A stretch of 7,604 nt of DNA. Source: Bacteroidaceae bacterium (GTDB lineage Bacteria; Bacteroidota; Bacteroidia; Bacteroidales; Bacteroidaceae). Positions 1-5,887 of the stretch are shown piece after piece (position 1 is the first letter of the stretch; each line of letters starts with the position of its first letter). The notes beneath the pieces were generated by a model that saw only the letters and a list, made by a program, of their open reading frames with translations, made no database searches and was not told the origin of the DNA. The stretch is from NCBI GenBank assembly GCA_900768625.1, contig CAAGDO010000032.1, forward strand, positions 1 to 7,604, written 5' to 3'. The position numbers were made by a program, and so were the translations under genes.

Positions 1-60
1 GGCTTTGGCGGCCATTAACGTGACAAGACCAGCGGGCAGAGCACGCTCAAAAAGCTTATT
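1..60 (+). repeat. Left copy of a 60-bp inverted repeat
   Basis: The first 60 bases match the reverse complement of 7362-7421 at 52 of 60 positions without gaps; both begin GGCTTTGGCGG when read in this orientation. The repeat may extend beyond the window start. The sequence between the copies contains the core gene purD, so these are more likely two copies of a dispersed intergenic repeat than the ends of one transposon. No protein is recognisable in it. Confidence 0.8.
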
Positions 61-88
61 GTGTGTGTTCTGTAAGATTGTAGTGTGC

Positions 89-116
89 GTGGATGATAGG
101 GCTTCATCCACATTTT
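89..116 (+). terminator. Possible terminator hairpin for a gene upstream of the window
   Basis: GTGGATGA (89-96) pairs perfectly with TCATCCAC (104-111) around a 7-nt loop and is followed at once by ATTTT. The shape fits a short rho-independent terminator, but the stem is only 8 bp, the T-run only four bases, and the upstream gene is not visible. Confidence 0.35.
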
Positions 117-240
117 AGCGGACAGTCGGGCAAATCGTAGCTATGGGGCAAAGCAAGTAAGCCCCCCAAAATGGAAGATAGGGAACATCTGGCATGATTG
201 CTAGAGATTCTGATGCATCCAAAAAGTTTTACCGGACAGT
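113..240 (+). repeat. Short direct repeat pair (14 bp, 114 bp apart)
   Basis: TTTTAGCGGACAGT (113-126) recurs as TTTTACCGGACAGT (227-240) with one mismatch. Nothing between the copies looks coding: a 104-codon minus-strand frame (104-418) resembles no family I know and runs across the purD promoter. The repeat could be the residue of an insertion sequence end or two sites for a binding protein; the sequence does not decide. Confidence 0.4.
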
Positions 241-252
241 AATAATTTTTAT

Positions 253-298
253 CCGTTCCTCGCATACTCATGCGTAAAAACGGGCTGGAGAAGTTTTT
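253..298 (+). other. Hairpin with internal loop followed by a T-run
   Basis: CCGTT (253-257) can pair with AACGG (279-283), and inside this CGCAT (261-265) pairs with ATGCG (270-274) around the tetraloop ACTC. A run of five T follows at 294-298, 10 bases after the stem. It could be a weak terminator or an accidental fold just upstream of the purD promoter. Confidence 0.25.
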
Positions 299-308
299 GC
301 GTTGCGCA

Positions 309-343
309 TTTGAAGGATTTCTCATTAGAATGTAGTAACTTTG
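309..343 (+). promoter_or_regulatory. Probable purD promoter (Bacteroidetes type)
   Basis: TAACTTTG at 336-343 matches the Bacteroidetes -7 consensus TAnnTTTG exactly. TTTG at 309-312 is the best -33 candidate; the gap of 23 nt is slightly longer than the usual 19-21. Transcription would start near 350 and leave a leader of about 75 nt before the purD ATG. That leader holds a small hairpin, GGGCT (373-377) with AGCCC (384-388). I recognise no known riboswitch class in it. Confidence 0.55.
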
Positions 344-426
344 CGCAAAGATCCATTCAGCGCTCTCCATCAGGGCTTTTTGCAGCCCATTGGGGAAGCC
401 TAACCAACAGTCACACACAATCTCTT

Positions 427-1692
427 ATGAAACTCTTGCTTTTGGGCAGCGGCGGCCGTGAGCACGCCCTCGCATGGAAAATTGCGCAAAGTCCGCGCGT
501 CGAAAAACTCTTCATCGCTCCCGGTAATGCCGGAACCGCACTTGCAGGCACCAACGTCGACATCAAAGCCGACGACTTCGATGCTGTGGCACAATTCGTC
601 ATCGACGAAGAAGTCAACATGGTGGTGGTCGGTCCTGAGGACCCGCTGGTGAAAGGCATCTACGACTACTTCCGCCATCACGACCTGCTGAAGGACGTGC
701 CCGTCATCGGTCCCTCGAAAGCCGGTGCCGTGCTGGAAGGCTCTAAGGATTTTGCCAAGAGTTTCATGAAGCGCCATAACATCCCCACTGCTGCCTACGC
801 CACTTTCGACGGCACCCAGGTGGAAGAAGGATGCCAGTTCCTCACCACCCTCCAGCCCCCCTACGTGCTCAAGGCCGACGGCCTCTGCGCCGGCAAGGGC
901 GTACTCATCGTGCCTACACTTGAAGAAGCACAGAAGGAATTGCGCGAAATGCTCGGCGGCATGTTCGGCAACGCTTCCAGCCGCGTGGTGATTGAAGAAT
1001 TCCTTTCAGGCATCGAGTGCTCCGTCTTCGTTCTCACTGACGGCAAGCACTATCAGATCCTGCCCGAAGCCAAAGACTACAAGCGCATCGGCGAACACGA
1101 CACCGGTCTCAACACCGGCGGCATGGGTTCCGTTTCGCCCGTACCTTTTGCCACCAAGGAATGGATGGCCAAGGTGGAGGACGAAATCATCCGCCCCACC
1201 GTGGAAGGTCTGGCAGAAGAAGGCATTGACTACAAGGGATTCATCTTCTTCGGCCTCATCAACTGCGACGGTCAGCCCAAGGTCATCGAGTACAATTGCC
1301 GCATGGGTGACCCCGAAACGGAGACCGTGATGCTCCGCCTCAAGAGCGACATCGTTGACCTTTTCGAAGGCGTTGCCGAAGGCAACCTCAACGAACGCAA
1401 AGTGGAATTCGACGAACGTGCAGCCGTCTGCGTGATGTGCGTTTCGGGCGGCTATCCGCAGAGCTACGAAAAGGGTTTCCCCATCACCCATGCCGAAGTG
1501 GAAGGCAGTGTCGTGTTCCATGCCGGAACAGCCATGAAGGACGGCCAGCTCGTGACAGCCGGTGGCCGCGTCATCGCCGTCAGCTCCTATGGCCGCGACA
1601 AGGCAGAAGCCCTGGCCAAATCCATGAAGGGCGCTGAGCAGATCCAGTACGAAAAGAAATATTTCCGCCGCGACATCGGTCAGGACCTCTGA
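427..1692 (+). CDS. purD: Phosphoribosylamine--glycine ligase (GAR synthetase)
   Basis: PurD joins 5-phosphoribosylamine to glycine using ATP to give glycinamide ribonucleotide, the second step of de novo purine synthesis, in the cytoplasm. The protein has 421 residues, close to the roughly 430 usual for the family. The N-terminal domain opens with the signature GSGGREHAL (residues 7-15) and GPEDPL (69-74). The ATP-grasp domain shows KADGLCAGKGV (149-159), and the catalytic metal-binding segment RMGDPETE lies at 292-299, followed by the C-terminal domain to residue 421. The ATG at 427 is chosen because MKLLLLGSGGREHA is the normal N-terminus; the frame stays open back to 310, but the extra 39 residues would begin upstream of the -7 element. 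The gene appears monocistronic: its own promoter precedes it and a strong hairpin follows. No key residue seems to be missing. Confidence 0.97.
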   Translation: MKLLLLGSGGREHALAWKIAQSPRVEKLFIAPGNAGTALAGTNVDIKADDFDAVAQFVIDEEVNMVVVGPEDPLVKGIYDYFRHHDLLKDVPVIGPSKAGAVLEGSKDFAKSFMKRHNIPTAAYATFDGTQVEEGCQFLTTLQPPYVLKADGLCAGKGVLIVPTLEEAQKELREMLGGMFGNASSRVVIEEFLSGIECSVFVLTDGKHYQILPEAKDYKRIGEHDTGLNTGGMGSVSPVPFATKEWMAKVEDEIIRPTVEGLAEEGIDYKGFIFFGLINCDGQPKVIEYNCRMGDPETETVMLRLKSDIVDLFEGVAEGNLNERKVEFDERAAVCVMCVSGGYPQSYEKGFPITHAEVEGSVVFHAGTAMKDGQLVTAGGRVIAVSSYGRDKAEALAKSMKGAEQIQYEKKYFRRDIGQDL

Positions 1693-1738
1693 TTCCCTGC
1701 CGCGCCGCAAGAAAGCCGCAAGAAAACAGGCAAACCAT

Positions 1739-1795
1739 GAAATGAGGAGCAGGAGCAAGTCCGACGGGCCGCTCCCACTCCTCATTTCCATTTTC
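1739..1795 (+). terminator. Stem-loop terminator after purD
   Basis: GAAATGAGGAG (1739-1749) pairs perfectly with CTCCTCATTTC (1778-1788). After a CA/CA internal loop a second helix forms between GGAGC (1752-1756) and GCTCC (1771-1775), closing a 14-nt loop. The sequence CATTTTC follows. Sixteen base pairs plus a modest T-run make this a convincing rho-independent terminator 46 nt after the purD stop. It also decides a start site: the ATG at 1742 that opens the next long frame lies inside this stem, so it is unlikely to be the true start of the downstream gene. Confidence 0.75.
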
Positions 1796-1825
1796 ATCCA
1801 AAATCAGCAATATCCCCATCCTATC

Positions 1826-2809
1826 GTGTATTCCCATACGTTTCGCAACACCATTGTGACGGGAAGTTTCACACTGCCCGTCATGATGTTGCTCACGCTT
1901 GTCTGCTGGCTGCTGCCCGACGTGAGCGACTGGACATTATGGCTGGGACTGGCAATCAATCTCCTCGCCGCCTATCTCATCATGGAGCTCAACAATCGCC
2001 ATACCCTGTTGCGCGTTCGCTCCCGTTTGATGAGCACCACCTTTCTGACCCTGATGGTGGCCTGTCCCGCCCTCCACGCGTGGCACGTGAACATGCTGCC
2101 CGTCATCTGCTACGTGGCCAGTCATTTCCTCCTCTTCGCCTCCTATCAGCTCCCACGCCCCGAAGGCCACATTTTCCATGCCTTCCTGTTCGCTGGAGTT
2201 GCCAGCCTGATATTTCCCCCCATGCTGGTGCTCGTGGTGGGCTATTGGGCCAGCATGCTATTCCAATTGCGCAACTTCACTTGGCACACCTTCATGGCAA
2301 GCCTCTTCGGACTGGCCGTATCCTACTGGTTCATGGCAGCCTATGCCATCTGGCAGAACCATCTCGACACCGCCTTTCTCTACCTCATCGACTGGTTCAC
2401 GCCGCAATTGCCCGACTATTCTCTCCTCACACTGCCGCAACTCATCACCAGTGGATTCCTCATCTTCCTGGCCACAACGGCCCTCGTTCATTTCTTCCAT
2501 ACGGCATATAACGACAAGATACGCACCCGTATGCTCTACTATGTGCTGGCCACGCAGGAAATCATCCTCCTCTGCGGAATGGTGCTACTTCCCACCCACA
2601 TCGATGAGCAGTTGCTCCTCTTCATCGTCAACAGTTCGGCATTCATCGCCCACTACTATGCCTTGGCGCGCGGACGGTTCTTCAACCTCTGGTTCTATTT
2701 CACCATCCTGCTCATCATCGCCTTGGCCATCTTCAATTATCTCTGCCTCTACGGCCCCCTCAGCGAACTGCAGGTGATGCGGCCGCTGGAAGGCATCACC
2801 CTCTGGTGA
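1826..2809 (+). CDS. Polytopic inner-membrane protein of unknown function
   Basis: I do not recognise a named family. From the GTG at 1826 the protein has 327 residues and is strongly hydrophobic, with about nine or ten likely membrane segments, roughly at residues 15-31, 37-54, 70-85, 92-108, 117-145 (perhaps two), 155-176, 203-225, 237-255, 261-280 and 285-307. A basic stretch (residues 58-69) follows the second segment. No catalytic motif, lipobox or soluble domain is visible. The start is uncertain: the frame is open from ATG 1742, but that codon sits in the purD terminator stem, and the first convincing N-terminus is VYSHTFRNTIVTG at the GTG. The gene lies 89 nt upstream of yqaA on the same strand and probably leads the transcription unit that runs into znuA-znuC, though no clear TAnnTTTG element is visible in the 30-odd bases after the terminator. 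A transport or envelope role is only a guess from membrane topology. Confidence 0.8.
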   Translation: MYSHTFRNTIVTGSFTLPVMMLLTLVCWLLPDVSDWTLWLGLAINLLAAYLIMELNNRHTLLRVRSRLMSTTFLTLMVACPALHAWHVNMLPVICYVASHFLLFASYQLPRPEGHIFHAFLFAGVASLIFPPMLVLVVGYWASMLFQLRNFTWHTFMASLFGLAVSYWFMAAYAIWQNHLDTAFLYLIDWFTPQLPDYSLLTLPQLITSGFLIFLATTALVHFFHTAYNDKIRTRMLYYVLATQEIILLCGMVLLPTHIDEQLLLFIVNSSAFIAHYYALARGRFFNLWFYFTILLIIALAIFNYLCLYGPLSELQVMRPLEGITLW

Positions 2810-2898
2810 TTCACGGACCATCCACTGCCCGTCCTTCCATCATCCGCCAGCCATCACGGCCTCCCCCAACGGTATATTTCCCTCCCCATCCCACTCGT

Positions 2899-3360
2899 AT
2901 GGACGCATTCATCAACCTTCTCATCCACTACGGCGGAGCCGGCATGTTCGTAGCGGCCTTCCTTGCCGGCAGCTTTTTCCCCTTCTCTTCCGAAGTGGTC
3001 ATGCTCGGTCTGCTCGCTGCAGGAGCCGATGCGGGTGAACTTCTCGTTTGGGGCACAGCAGGAAACACACTCGGTTCGCTCTTCAACTATGGCGTAGGCA
3101 GTATGGGACGCCAGGAATGGATTGAGCGCTGGACCAAAGTGAAACCCGAAAAGCTGGAACGCGCCAAACGCTGGGTACGCCACTATGGTGCCTGGGCCGG
3201 TCTGCTGGCATGGATTCCCCTGTTGGGCAGCGTCATCACAGTGGCCATGGGCTTCCTCCGCGTGAAACTCATCTATAGCATGCTGGCCGTCGGCACGGGT
3301 AAATACCTGCGCTATTGGCTGCTCATCAAAGCCTATGCAGCCAGTGCGGGAATGATTTGA
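2899..3360 (+). CDS. yqaA: YqaA-family small membrane protein (DedA/SNARE-associated superfamily)
   Basis: The protein has 153 residues and resembles YqaA (COG1238), a short relative of the DedA proteins, which are implicated in lipid flipping and membrane homeostasis; YqaA itself has no firmly assigned substrate. Visible hallmarks are an N-terminal re-entrant-type hydrophobic stretch ending in FFPFSSEVVM (residues 26-35), the glycine-rich GNTLGSLFNYGVG (55-67), and the segment RHYGAWAGLLAWIPLLG (94-110), followed by further hydrophobic helices. ATG 2899 gives the normal N-terminus; an upstream GTG at 2806 overlaps the previous stop but would add 31 proline-rich residues not expected in this family. 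It stands 53 nt upstream of znuA on the same strand, so co-transcription is likely, but a functional link to zinc uptake is not shown. Confidence 0.88.
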   Translation: MDAFINLLIHYGGAGMFVAAFLAGSFFPFSSEVVMLGLLAAGADAGELLVWGTAGNTLGSLFNYGVGSMGRQEWIERWTKVKPEKLERAKRWVRHYGAWAGLLAWIPLLGSVITVAMGFLRVKLIYSMLAVGTGKYLRYWLLIKAYAASAGMI

Positions 3361-3413
3361 ATCCCGTTCCTTTTCCTATTCAACCCTTTCCACCATCTCT
3401 CCCTAGACACGCT

Positions 3414-4304
3414 ATGTTCCACACCAAACATCTCATTCCGGCCCTCACCCTCCTCCTAGGCCTTCTCCTAGCCTTCACCGCCTCAAGCTGCAAACGCCCC
3501 ACTGCGACGCAAGGTCGCATGGCGGTCAGCGTCAGCATCGAACCGCTCCGCTATGTGGTGGAAGCCATCGGGGGCGACAAAGTGGAGGCCCACACAATTA
3601 TGCCCCAAGGCGCGAGCCCCGAAACCTATGAACCCACCCCCCGCCAGATGATGGAGCTGAGCTCGAGCCGCCTGCTGTTCCGCGCCGGAACGCTGGGTTT
3701 CGAGCAGACGAGCCTGCCCCGCATGGCATCCAATGCGCCCGACGTGGAAATGGTGGACCTCGCCAAAGGCATCCGCCCCATCTACGACGAAAACCACTCC
3801 CACGCCACAAGCCACGGGGAGAGCGACAGCATGGACCCCCACACATGGATGTCAACCGACAATCTCCGCATCATGGCATCCAATGCCTGCCATGCCCTTT
3901 GCGAAGCCGATTCGACAAACGCCCCCTATTTCCGTCAGCGCCTCAATGCCTTCAACAACCGCATGGACAGCCTCGACACGCAGCTTTCCACCTGGCTGAA
4001 ACCCATTGAACACCGTGCCTTCCTCATCTATCATCCTGCCCTCGGATACTTCGCCCGCCAATACGGCCTCCACCAGCTCTCCGTGGAACACGACGGAAAA
4101 GAGCCTTCCGTGGCTCGCATGAACGCGCTGATCACGGCTTGCAGAAACGATGGCGTAAGGGTCGTGTTCGTATCGAAAGAACATGTGGGACGCGCTGCCC
4201 GCCGCATCGCCAAGGAACTTAACCTGAAACTGGTGACCATCAACCCGCTCTCATACGACCTCGAGGCCCAGATGGAATCCATCGCCAAAGCATTGAAACA
4301 ATGA
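3414..4304 (+). CDS. znuA: Zinc ABC transporter substrate-binding lipoprotein (ZnuA/TroA family)
   Basis: This is the metal-capturing subunit of a zinc (possibly manganese) ABC importer. It has 296 residues from ATG 3414, which directly precedes a signal peptide; the hydrophobic core LIPALTLLLGLLLAFTA (residues 7-23) leads to a lipobox-like ASSC with Cys26, so the mature protein is probably a lipoprotein. Family motifs are PQGASPETYEPTP (64-76), a short His-containing loop (His128, His130, His134), MDPHTWMS (140-147), YHPALGYFARQYGL (206-219) and HDGKEPS (226-232), with NPLSYD near the C-terminus (277-282). His143, His207 and Asp282 are the expected metal ligands; the usual first His of the GASPH motif is Glu70. 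I recall this substitution as common in Bacteroidales relatives, so it need not mean loss of function. Its stop overlaps the znuC start by 4 nt, implying translational coupling. Regulation by a Zur-type repressor is plausible, but I found no convincing operator. Confidence 0.92.
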   Translation: MFHTKHLIPALTLLLGLLLAFTASSCKRPTATQGRMAVSVSIEPLRYVVEAIGGDKVEAHTIMPQGASPETYEPTPRQMMELSSSRLLFRAGTLGFEQTSLPRMASNAPDVEMVDLAKGIRPIYDENHSHATSHGESDSMDPHTWMSTDNLRIMASNACHALCEADSTNAPYFRQRLNAFNNRMDSLDTQLSTWLKPIEHRAFLIYHPALGYFARQYGLHQLSVEHDGKEPSVARMNALITACRNDGVRVVFVSKEHVGRAARRIAKELNLKLVTINPLSYDLEAQMESIAKALKQ

Positions 4305-4975
4305 CCCACCCCTCAGACAACTGTCTTCAAACCGATGTGCTGCACATCCACGACGTCTGCCTCAGCTACGGCGAACGCCACGTGCTCTGCCACATCGAGG
4401 AAATCATACACCGTCGCGACTTCATCGTGCTGACAGGCCCCAACGGGGGAGGAAAAACCACCCTGCTACGCCTCATCGCGGGTCTTCTCCCGCCCACTCA
4501 AGGCCGCATCGAACGACAAGAAGGAATCGTCGTGGGCTATCTCCCGCAGTATCGCCACATCGACCGTCAGTTCCCCACCACGGTGAAGGAAATCGTCCTC
4601 TCTGGATTGGCTTGTCGCAAACGACTTCTCCAACCTTTCAACTCGCGCCATAAGGAACGCGTCGCTGCCACCCTCTGCCAGTTCCACATCGAGGACCTGG
4701 CCGACCGCCCGATTTCCGACCTGAGCGGCGGACAATGGCAACGCACCCTGCTGGCCCGCGCCTTTGTTTCGCAGCCCGACCTCCTCTTGCTCGACGAACC
4801 CGAAACGCATCTCGACGAAGCTTCACGCACGGAACTCTACGACCAGCTTCAGGCCCTCTCCGCCCACTGTGCCATTGTCGTCGTCAGCCACGACGAGCAC
4901 CGTTTCCCCCTGTTCCCCAACCTGCGCATCTGGCACATCGAGGACCGAAAAGTCACAGAAAGGGCCGAATGGTGA
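4301..4975 (+). CDS. znuC: Zinc/metal ABC transporter ATP-binding protein (ZnuC-like)
   Basis: The cytoplasmic ATPase subunit that powers metal import with ZnuA. It has 224 residues, within the normal range. All ABC motifs are present and intact: Walker A GPNGGGKT (46-53), the Q-loop in YLPQ (Gln83), the signature LSGGQ (141-145), Walker B LLLLDE (161-166) and the switch histidine in SHD (His197). The D-loop region reads ETHLD (168-172) instead of the more usual TxxLD or SNLD. The ATG overlaps the znuA stop as ATGA. Downstream, where the permease gene znuB would be expected, there is a repeat-rich region with a broken gene, and no permease is found in the window. The permease may be encoded elsewhere, or may have been displaced by the rearrangements that begin 18 bp after this stop. 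Confidence 0.93.
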   Translation: MTHPSDNCLQTDVLHIHDVCLSYGERHVLCHIEEIIHRRDFIVLTGPNGGGKTTLLRLIAGLLPPTQGRIERQEGIVVGYLPQYRHIDRQFPTTVKEIVLSGLACRKRLLQPFNSRHKERVAATLCQFHIEDLADRPISDLSGGQWQRTLLARAFVSQPDLLLLDEPETHLDEASRTELYDQLQALSAHCAIVVVSHDEHRFPLFPNLRIWHIEDRKVTERAEW

Positions 4976-4993
4976 ACACGCCACAACCCCTGC

Positions 4994-5090
4994 AAACGAT
5001 CACACGGCAATCACACGTTTTGCTTTAAGTTGGTGTTCGAAATAAGTTTTCCATTGAAAGTGCGTTATCAGGATGCAGCTGTTTTCTTCG
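4994..5090 (+). repeat. Left arm of a long imperfect inverted repeat
   Basis: This arm matches the reverse complement of 5469-5593 in four collinear blocks: 4994-5019 with 5568-5593 (24 of 26 identical), 5026-5043 with 5538-5555 (17 of 18), 5052-5059 with 5499-5506 (8 of 8), and 5079-5090 with 5469-5480 (11 of 12). Between the last two blocks the arms also align with moderate identity and one base of length difference. Small insertions separate the blocks, the largest about 28 nt longer in the right arm. The arm begins 18 bp after the znuC stop. The layout suggests a decayed non-autonomous mobile element or two inverted copies of one intergenic repeat. I see no clear target-site duplication outside the arms. 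Confidence 0.8.
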
Positions 5091-5113
5091 GGCGATGGAA
5101 CATGACGGGCTAT

Positions 5114-5139
5114 GTGACTGAGAACGAAGGAAACAGATA
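5114..5139 (+). repeat. 26-bp direct repeat, copy 1
   Basis: Positions 5114-5139 are identical to 5458-5483, a perfect 26-bp direct repeat 344 bp apart. The sequence begins GTGACTGAG and includes GAAGGAAACAG, which lies about 15 nt upstream of the RhuM start and could act as its ribosome binding region. Its CGAAGGAAACAG core is also nearly the inverse of 5079-5090, so a local hairpin (5079-5090 with 5125-5136) is possible. Confidence 0.9.
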
Positions 5140-5147
5140 ATGTATAT

Positions 5148-5465
5148 GTGGATAAAGGGCAATTTTTATTATATCAAACTCCTGACGGCGATTCTCAGAT
5201 AGAGGTAAAACTGCAAAACGATACTGTCTGGCTCTCACTTGACCAGATGACAGAGTTGTTTCAGCGTAACAAATCCATAATCTCACGACATATAAAGAAT
5301 GTGTTGGAGGATGGCGAACTTGACGAAAAAGAGGTTGTTGCATTTTTTGCAATAACCACTAAACATGGTGCTATCGAAGGAAAAGTACAGGAGCATCAAG
5401 TGGCTTTCTACAACCTCGACATGATTATCAGTGTTGGTTATCGTGTGCATTCCTACCGTGACTGA
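5148..5465 (+). pseudogene. Truncated RhuM-family protein (N-terminal fragment)
   Basis: The frame from GTG 5148 encodes 105 residues matching the N-terminus of the RhuM family (Virulence_RhuM), proteins of about 300 or more residues common on bacterial mobile islands; their molecular function is not established. Typical stretches are KGQFLLYQTPDG near the start, TVWLSLDQMTELFQRNKSI, ISRHIKNVLEDGELDEKEV and YNLDMIISVGYRV near the end. The next conserved part, usually an FRxWAT-type motif, is missing: the frame reads HSYRD and stops at 5463-5465. The break coincides with the second copy of the 26-bp direct repeat, which starts at 5458, so rearrangement rather than a point mutation ended the gene. 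Codon use is AT-rich, unlike purD to znuC, which fits acquired DNA. An unusually short functional protein is possible but unlikely. Confidence 0.8.
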
Positions 5466-5483
5466 GAACGAAGGAAACAGATA
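5458..5483 (+). repeat. 26-bp direct repeat, copy 2
   Basis: Identical to 5114-5139. It overlaps the last codons and stop of the RhuM fragment and the inner end of the right inverted-repeat arm, and so marks the downstream junction of the 344-bp segment carrying the gene fragment. Confidence 0.9.
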
Positions 5484-5593
5484 CGCCCGAGAACGTGGTT
5501 TCAATGTGAAAATAACACTTGCTGATAGTATAAAATCATTTCGAACACCTACTTACCCCTGAGAGCGAACGTATGATTGCCGTGTAATCGTTT
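5469..5593 (-). repeat. Right arm of the long imperfect inverted repeat
   Basis: Reverse-complement partner of 4994-5090. The outermost 26 bases (5568-5593) are the best conserved, with two mismatches, which is what one expects of terminal inverted repeats. This arm is about 28 bases longer than the left one. No gene is visible in it. Confidence 0.8.
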
Positions 5594-5656
5594 CTTTGCT
5601 TTCCGGCTGCGCCCGCAAGACAAGATTCCACGCATCAAGCATCGTTTAGGATCGGG
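5594..5656. other. Unassigned spacer between inverted repeat and tandem array
   Basis: These 63 bases contain no convincing open frame, hairpin or promoter. The sequence is somewhat GC-richer than its surroundings and may be a remnant of the original intergenic region or of another insertion. Confidence 0.4.
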
Positions 5657-5815
5657 ACCAACTGGCTTTATCCGCCCCAAATAGCACAGATAAAGCCAAA
5701 ACGCCCGGTACAAACTGGCTTCATCCATCCCCAAAAGCATAGATAAAGCCAAAACACCCGGAACAAACTGGCTTTATCTACCCCCAAAAGTATAGATAAA
5801 GCCAAAACATCAGCG
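5657..5815 (+). repeat. Three tandem 53-bp units, each with an internal hairpin
   Basis: Units at 5657-5709, 5710-5762 and 5763-5815 repeat with an exact 53-bp period; unit 1 matches unit 2 at 44 of 53 positions and unit 2 matches unit 3 at 45 of 53. In each unit TGGCTTTATC at unit positions 7-16 faces GATAAAGCCA at positions 33-42, giving a 10-bp stem. Unit 2 has one C (TGGCTTCATC), which replaces a pair by a mismatch. In unit 3 the stem extends to 12 bp. The minus-strand frames crossing the array are by-products of the repeat, not genes. Conservation spans the whole unit, so this is not a repeat-spacer CRISPR layout. Confidence 0.9.
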
Positions 5816-5868
5816 TCAAGTTGGCTGCAAATAGGGAATTTCGTATATTTGCAGCCAAAGTACCACCA
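5816..5868 (+). repeat. Fourth, diverged 53-bp unit with compensatory arm changes
   Basis: Continuing the 53-bp register, TGGCT and AGCCA sit at the same unit positions as in units 1-3, and GTATA at unit positions 28-32 matches unit 3. The inner part of both arms has changed together: the left arm is TTGGCTGCAAATA (5821-5833) and the right arm TATTTGCAGCCAA (5846-5858), a perfect 13-bp stem with a 12-nt loop. The right arm contains most of the -7 element of the next gene, and the left arm its probable -33 box. Confidence 0.75.
5821..5851 (+). promoter_or_regulatory. Probable promoter of the ATPase gene
   Basis: TATATTTG at 5844-5851 matches the Bacteroidetes -7 consensus TAnnTTTG. TTGG at 5821-5824, 19 nt upstream, is a fair -33 box. 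Transcription would begin near 5857-5860 and give a leader of about 30 nt before ATG 5888. Both boxes fall in the two arms of the inverted repeat 5821-5833 / 5846-5858, so a dimeric repressor bound there would cover the promoter. Confidence 0.6.
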
Positions 5869-5887
5869 CCATAAACATGCGGGAGCT

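Noticed and set aside
104..418. 104-codon minus-strand frame upstream of purD
   Set aside because: No family resemblance, covers the purD promoter and leader, and its composition is not protein-like.
1006..1797. 263-codon open frame on the minus strand across purD
   Set aside because: It is antisense to the clearly functional purD, has no recognisable domain, and reflects GC-rich third positions of purD. It also runs through the terminator stem.
1742..1825. ATG 1742 as start of the membrane protein
   Set aside because: The codon is inside the stem of the purD terminator and the added 28 residues do not look like a membrane-protein N-terminus.
5785..5792. Minus-strand promoter (TACTTTTG) in unit 3 of the array
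   Set aside because: It matches TAnnTTTG, but the other units do not keep the motif and no minus-strand gene lies downstream.
5657..5868. CRISPR array
   Set aside because: The whole 53-bp unit is conserved rather than alternating repeats and unique spacers, there are only four units, and no cas gene is nearby.
5657..5868. Integron attC-like cassette sites
   Set aside because: Hairpin units of this size recall attC sites, but no integrase is visible, no cassettes lie between the units, and the core-site motif at the stem base is not recognisable.
5849..5887. TTG start at 5849 for the ATPase, adding 13 residues
   Set aside because: It falls inside the predicted -7 element, upstream of the expected transcription start, and family members begin close to the (F/I)IGR motif.
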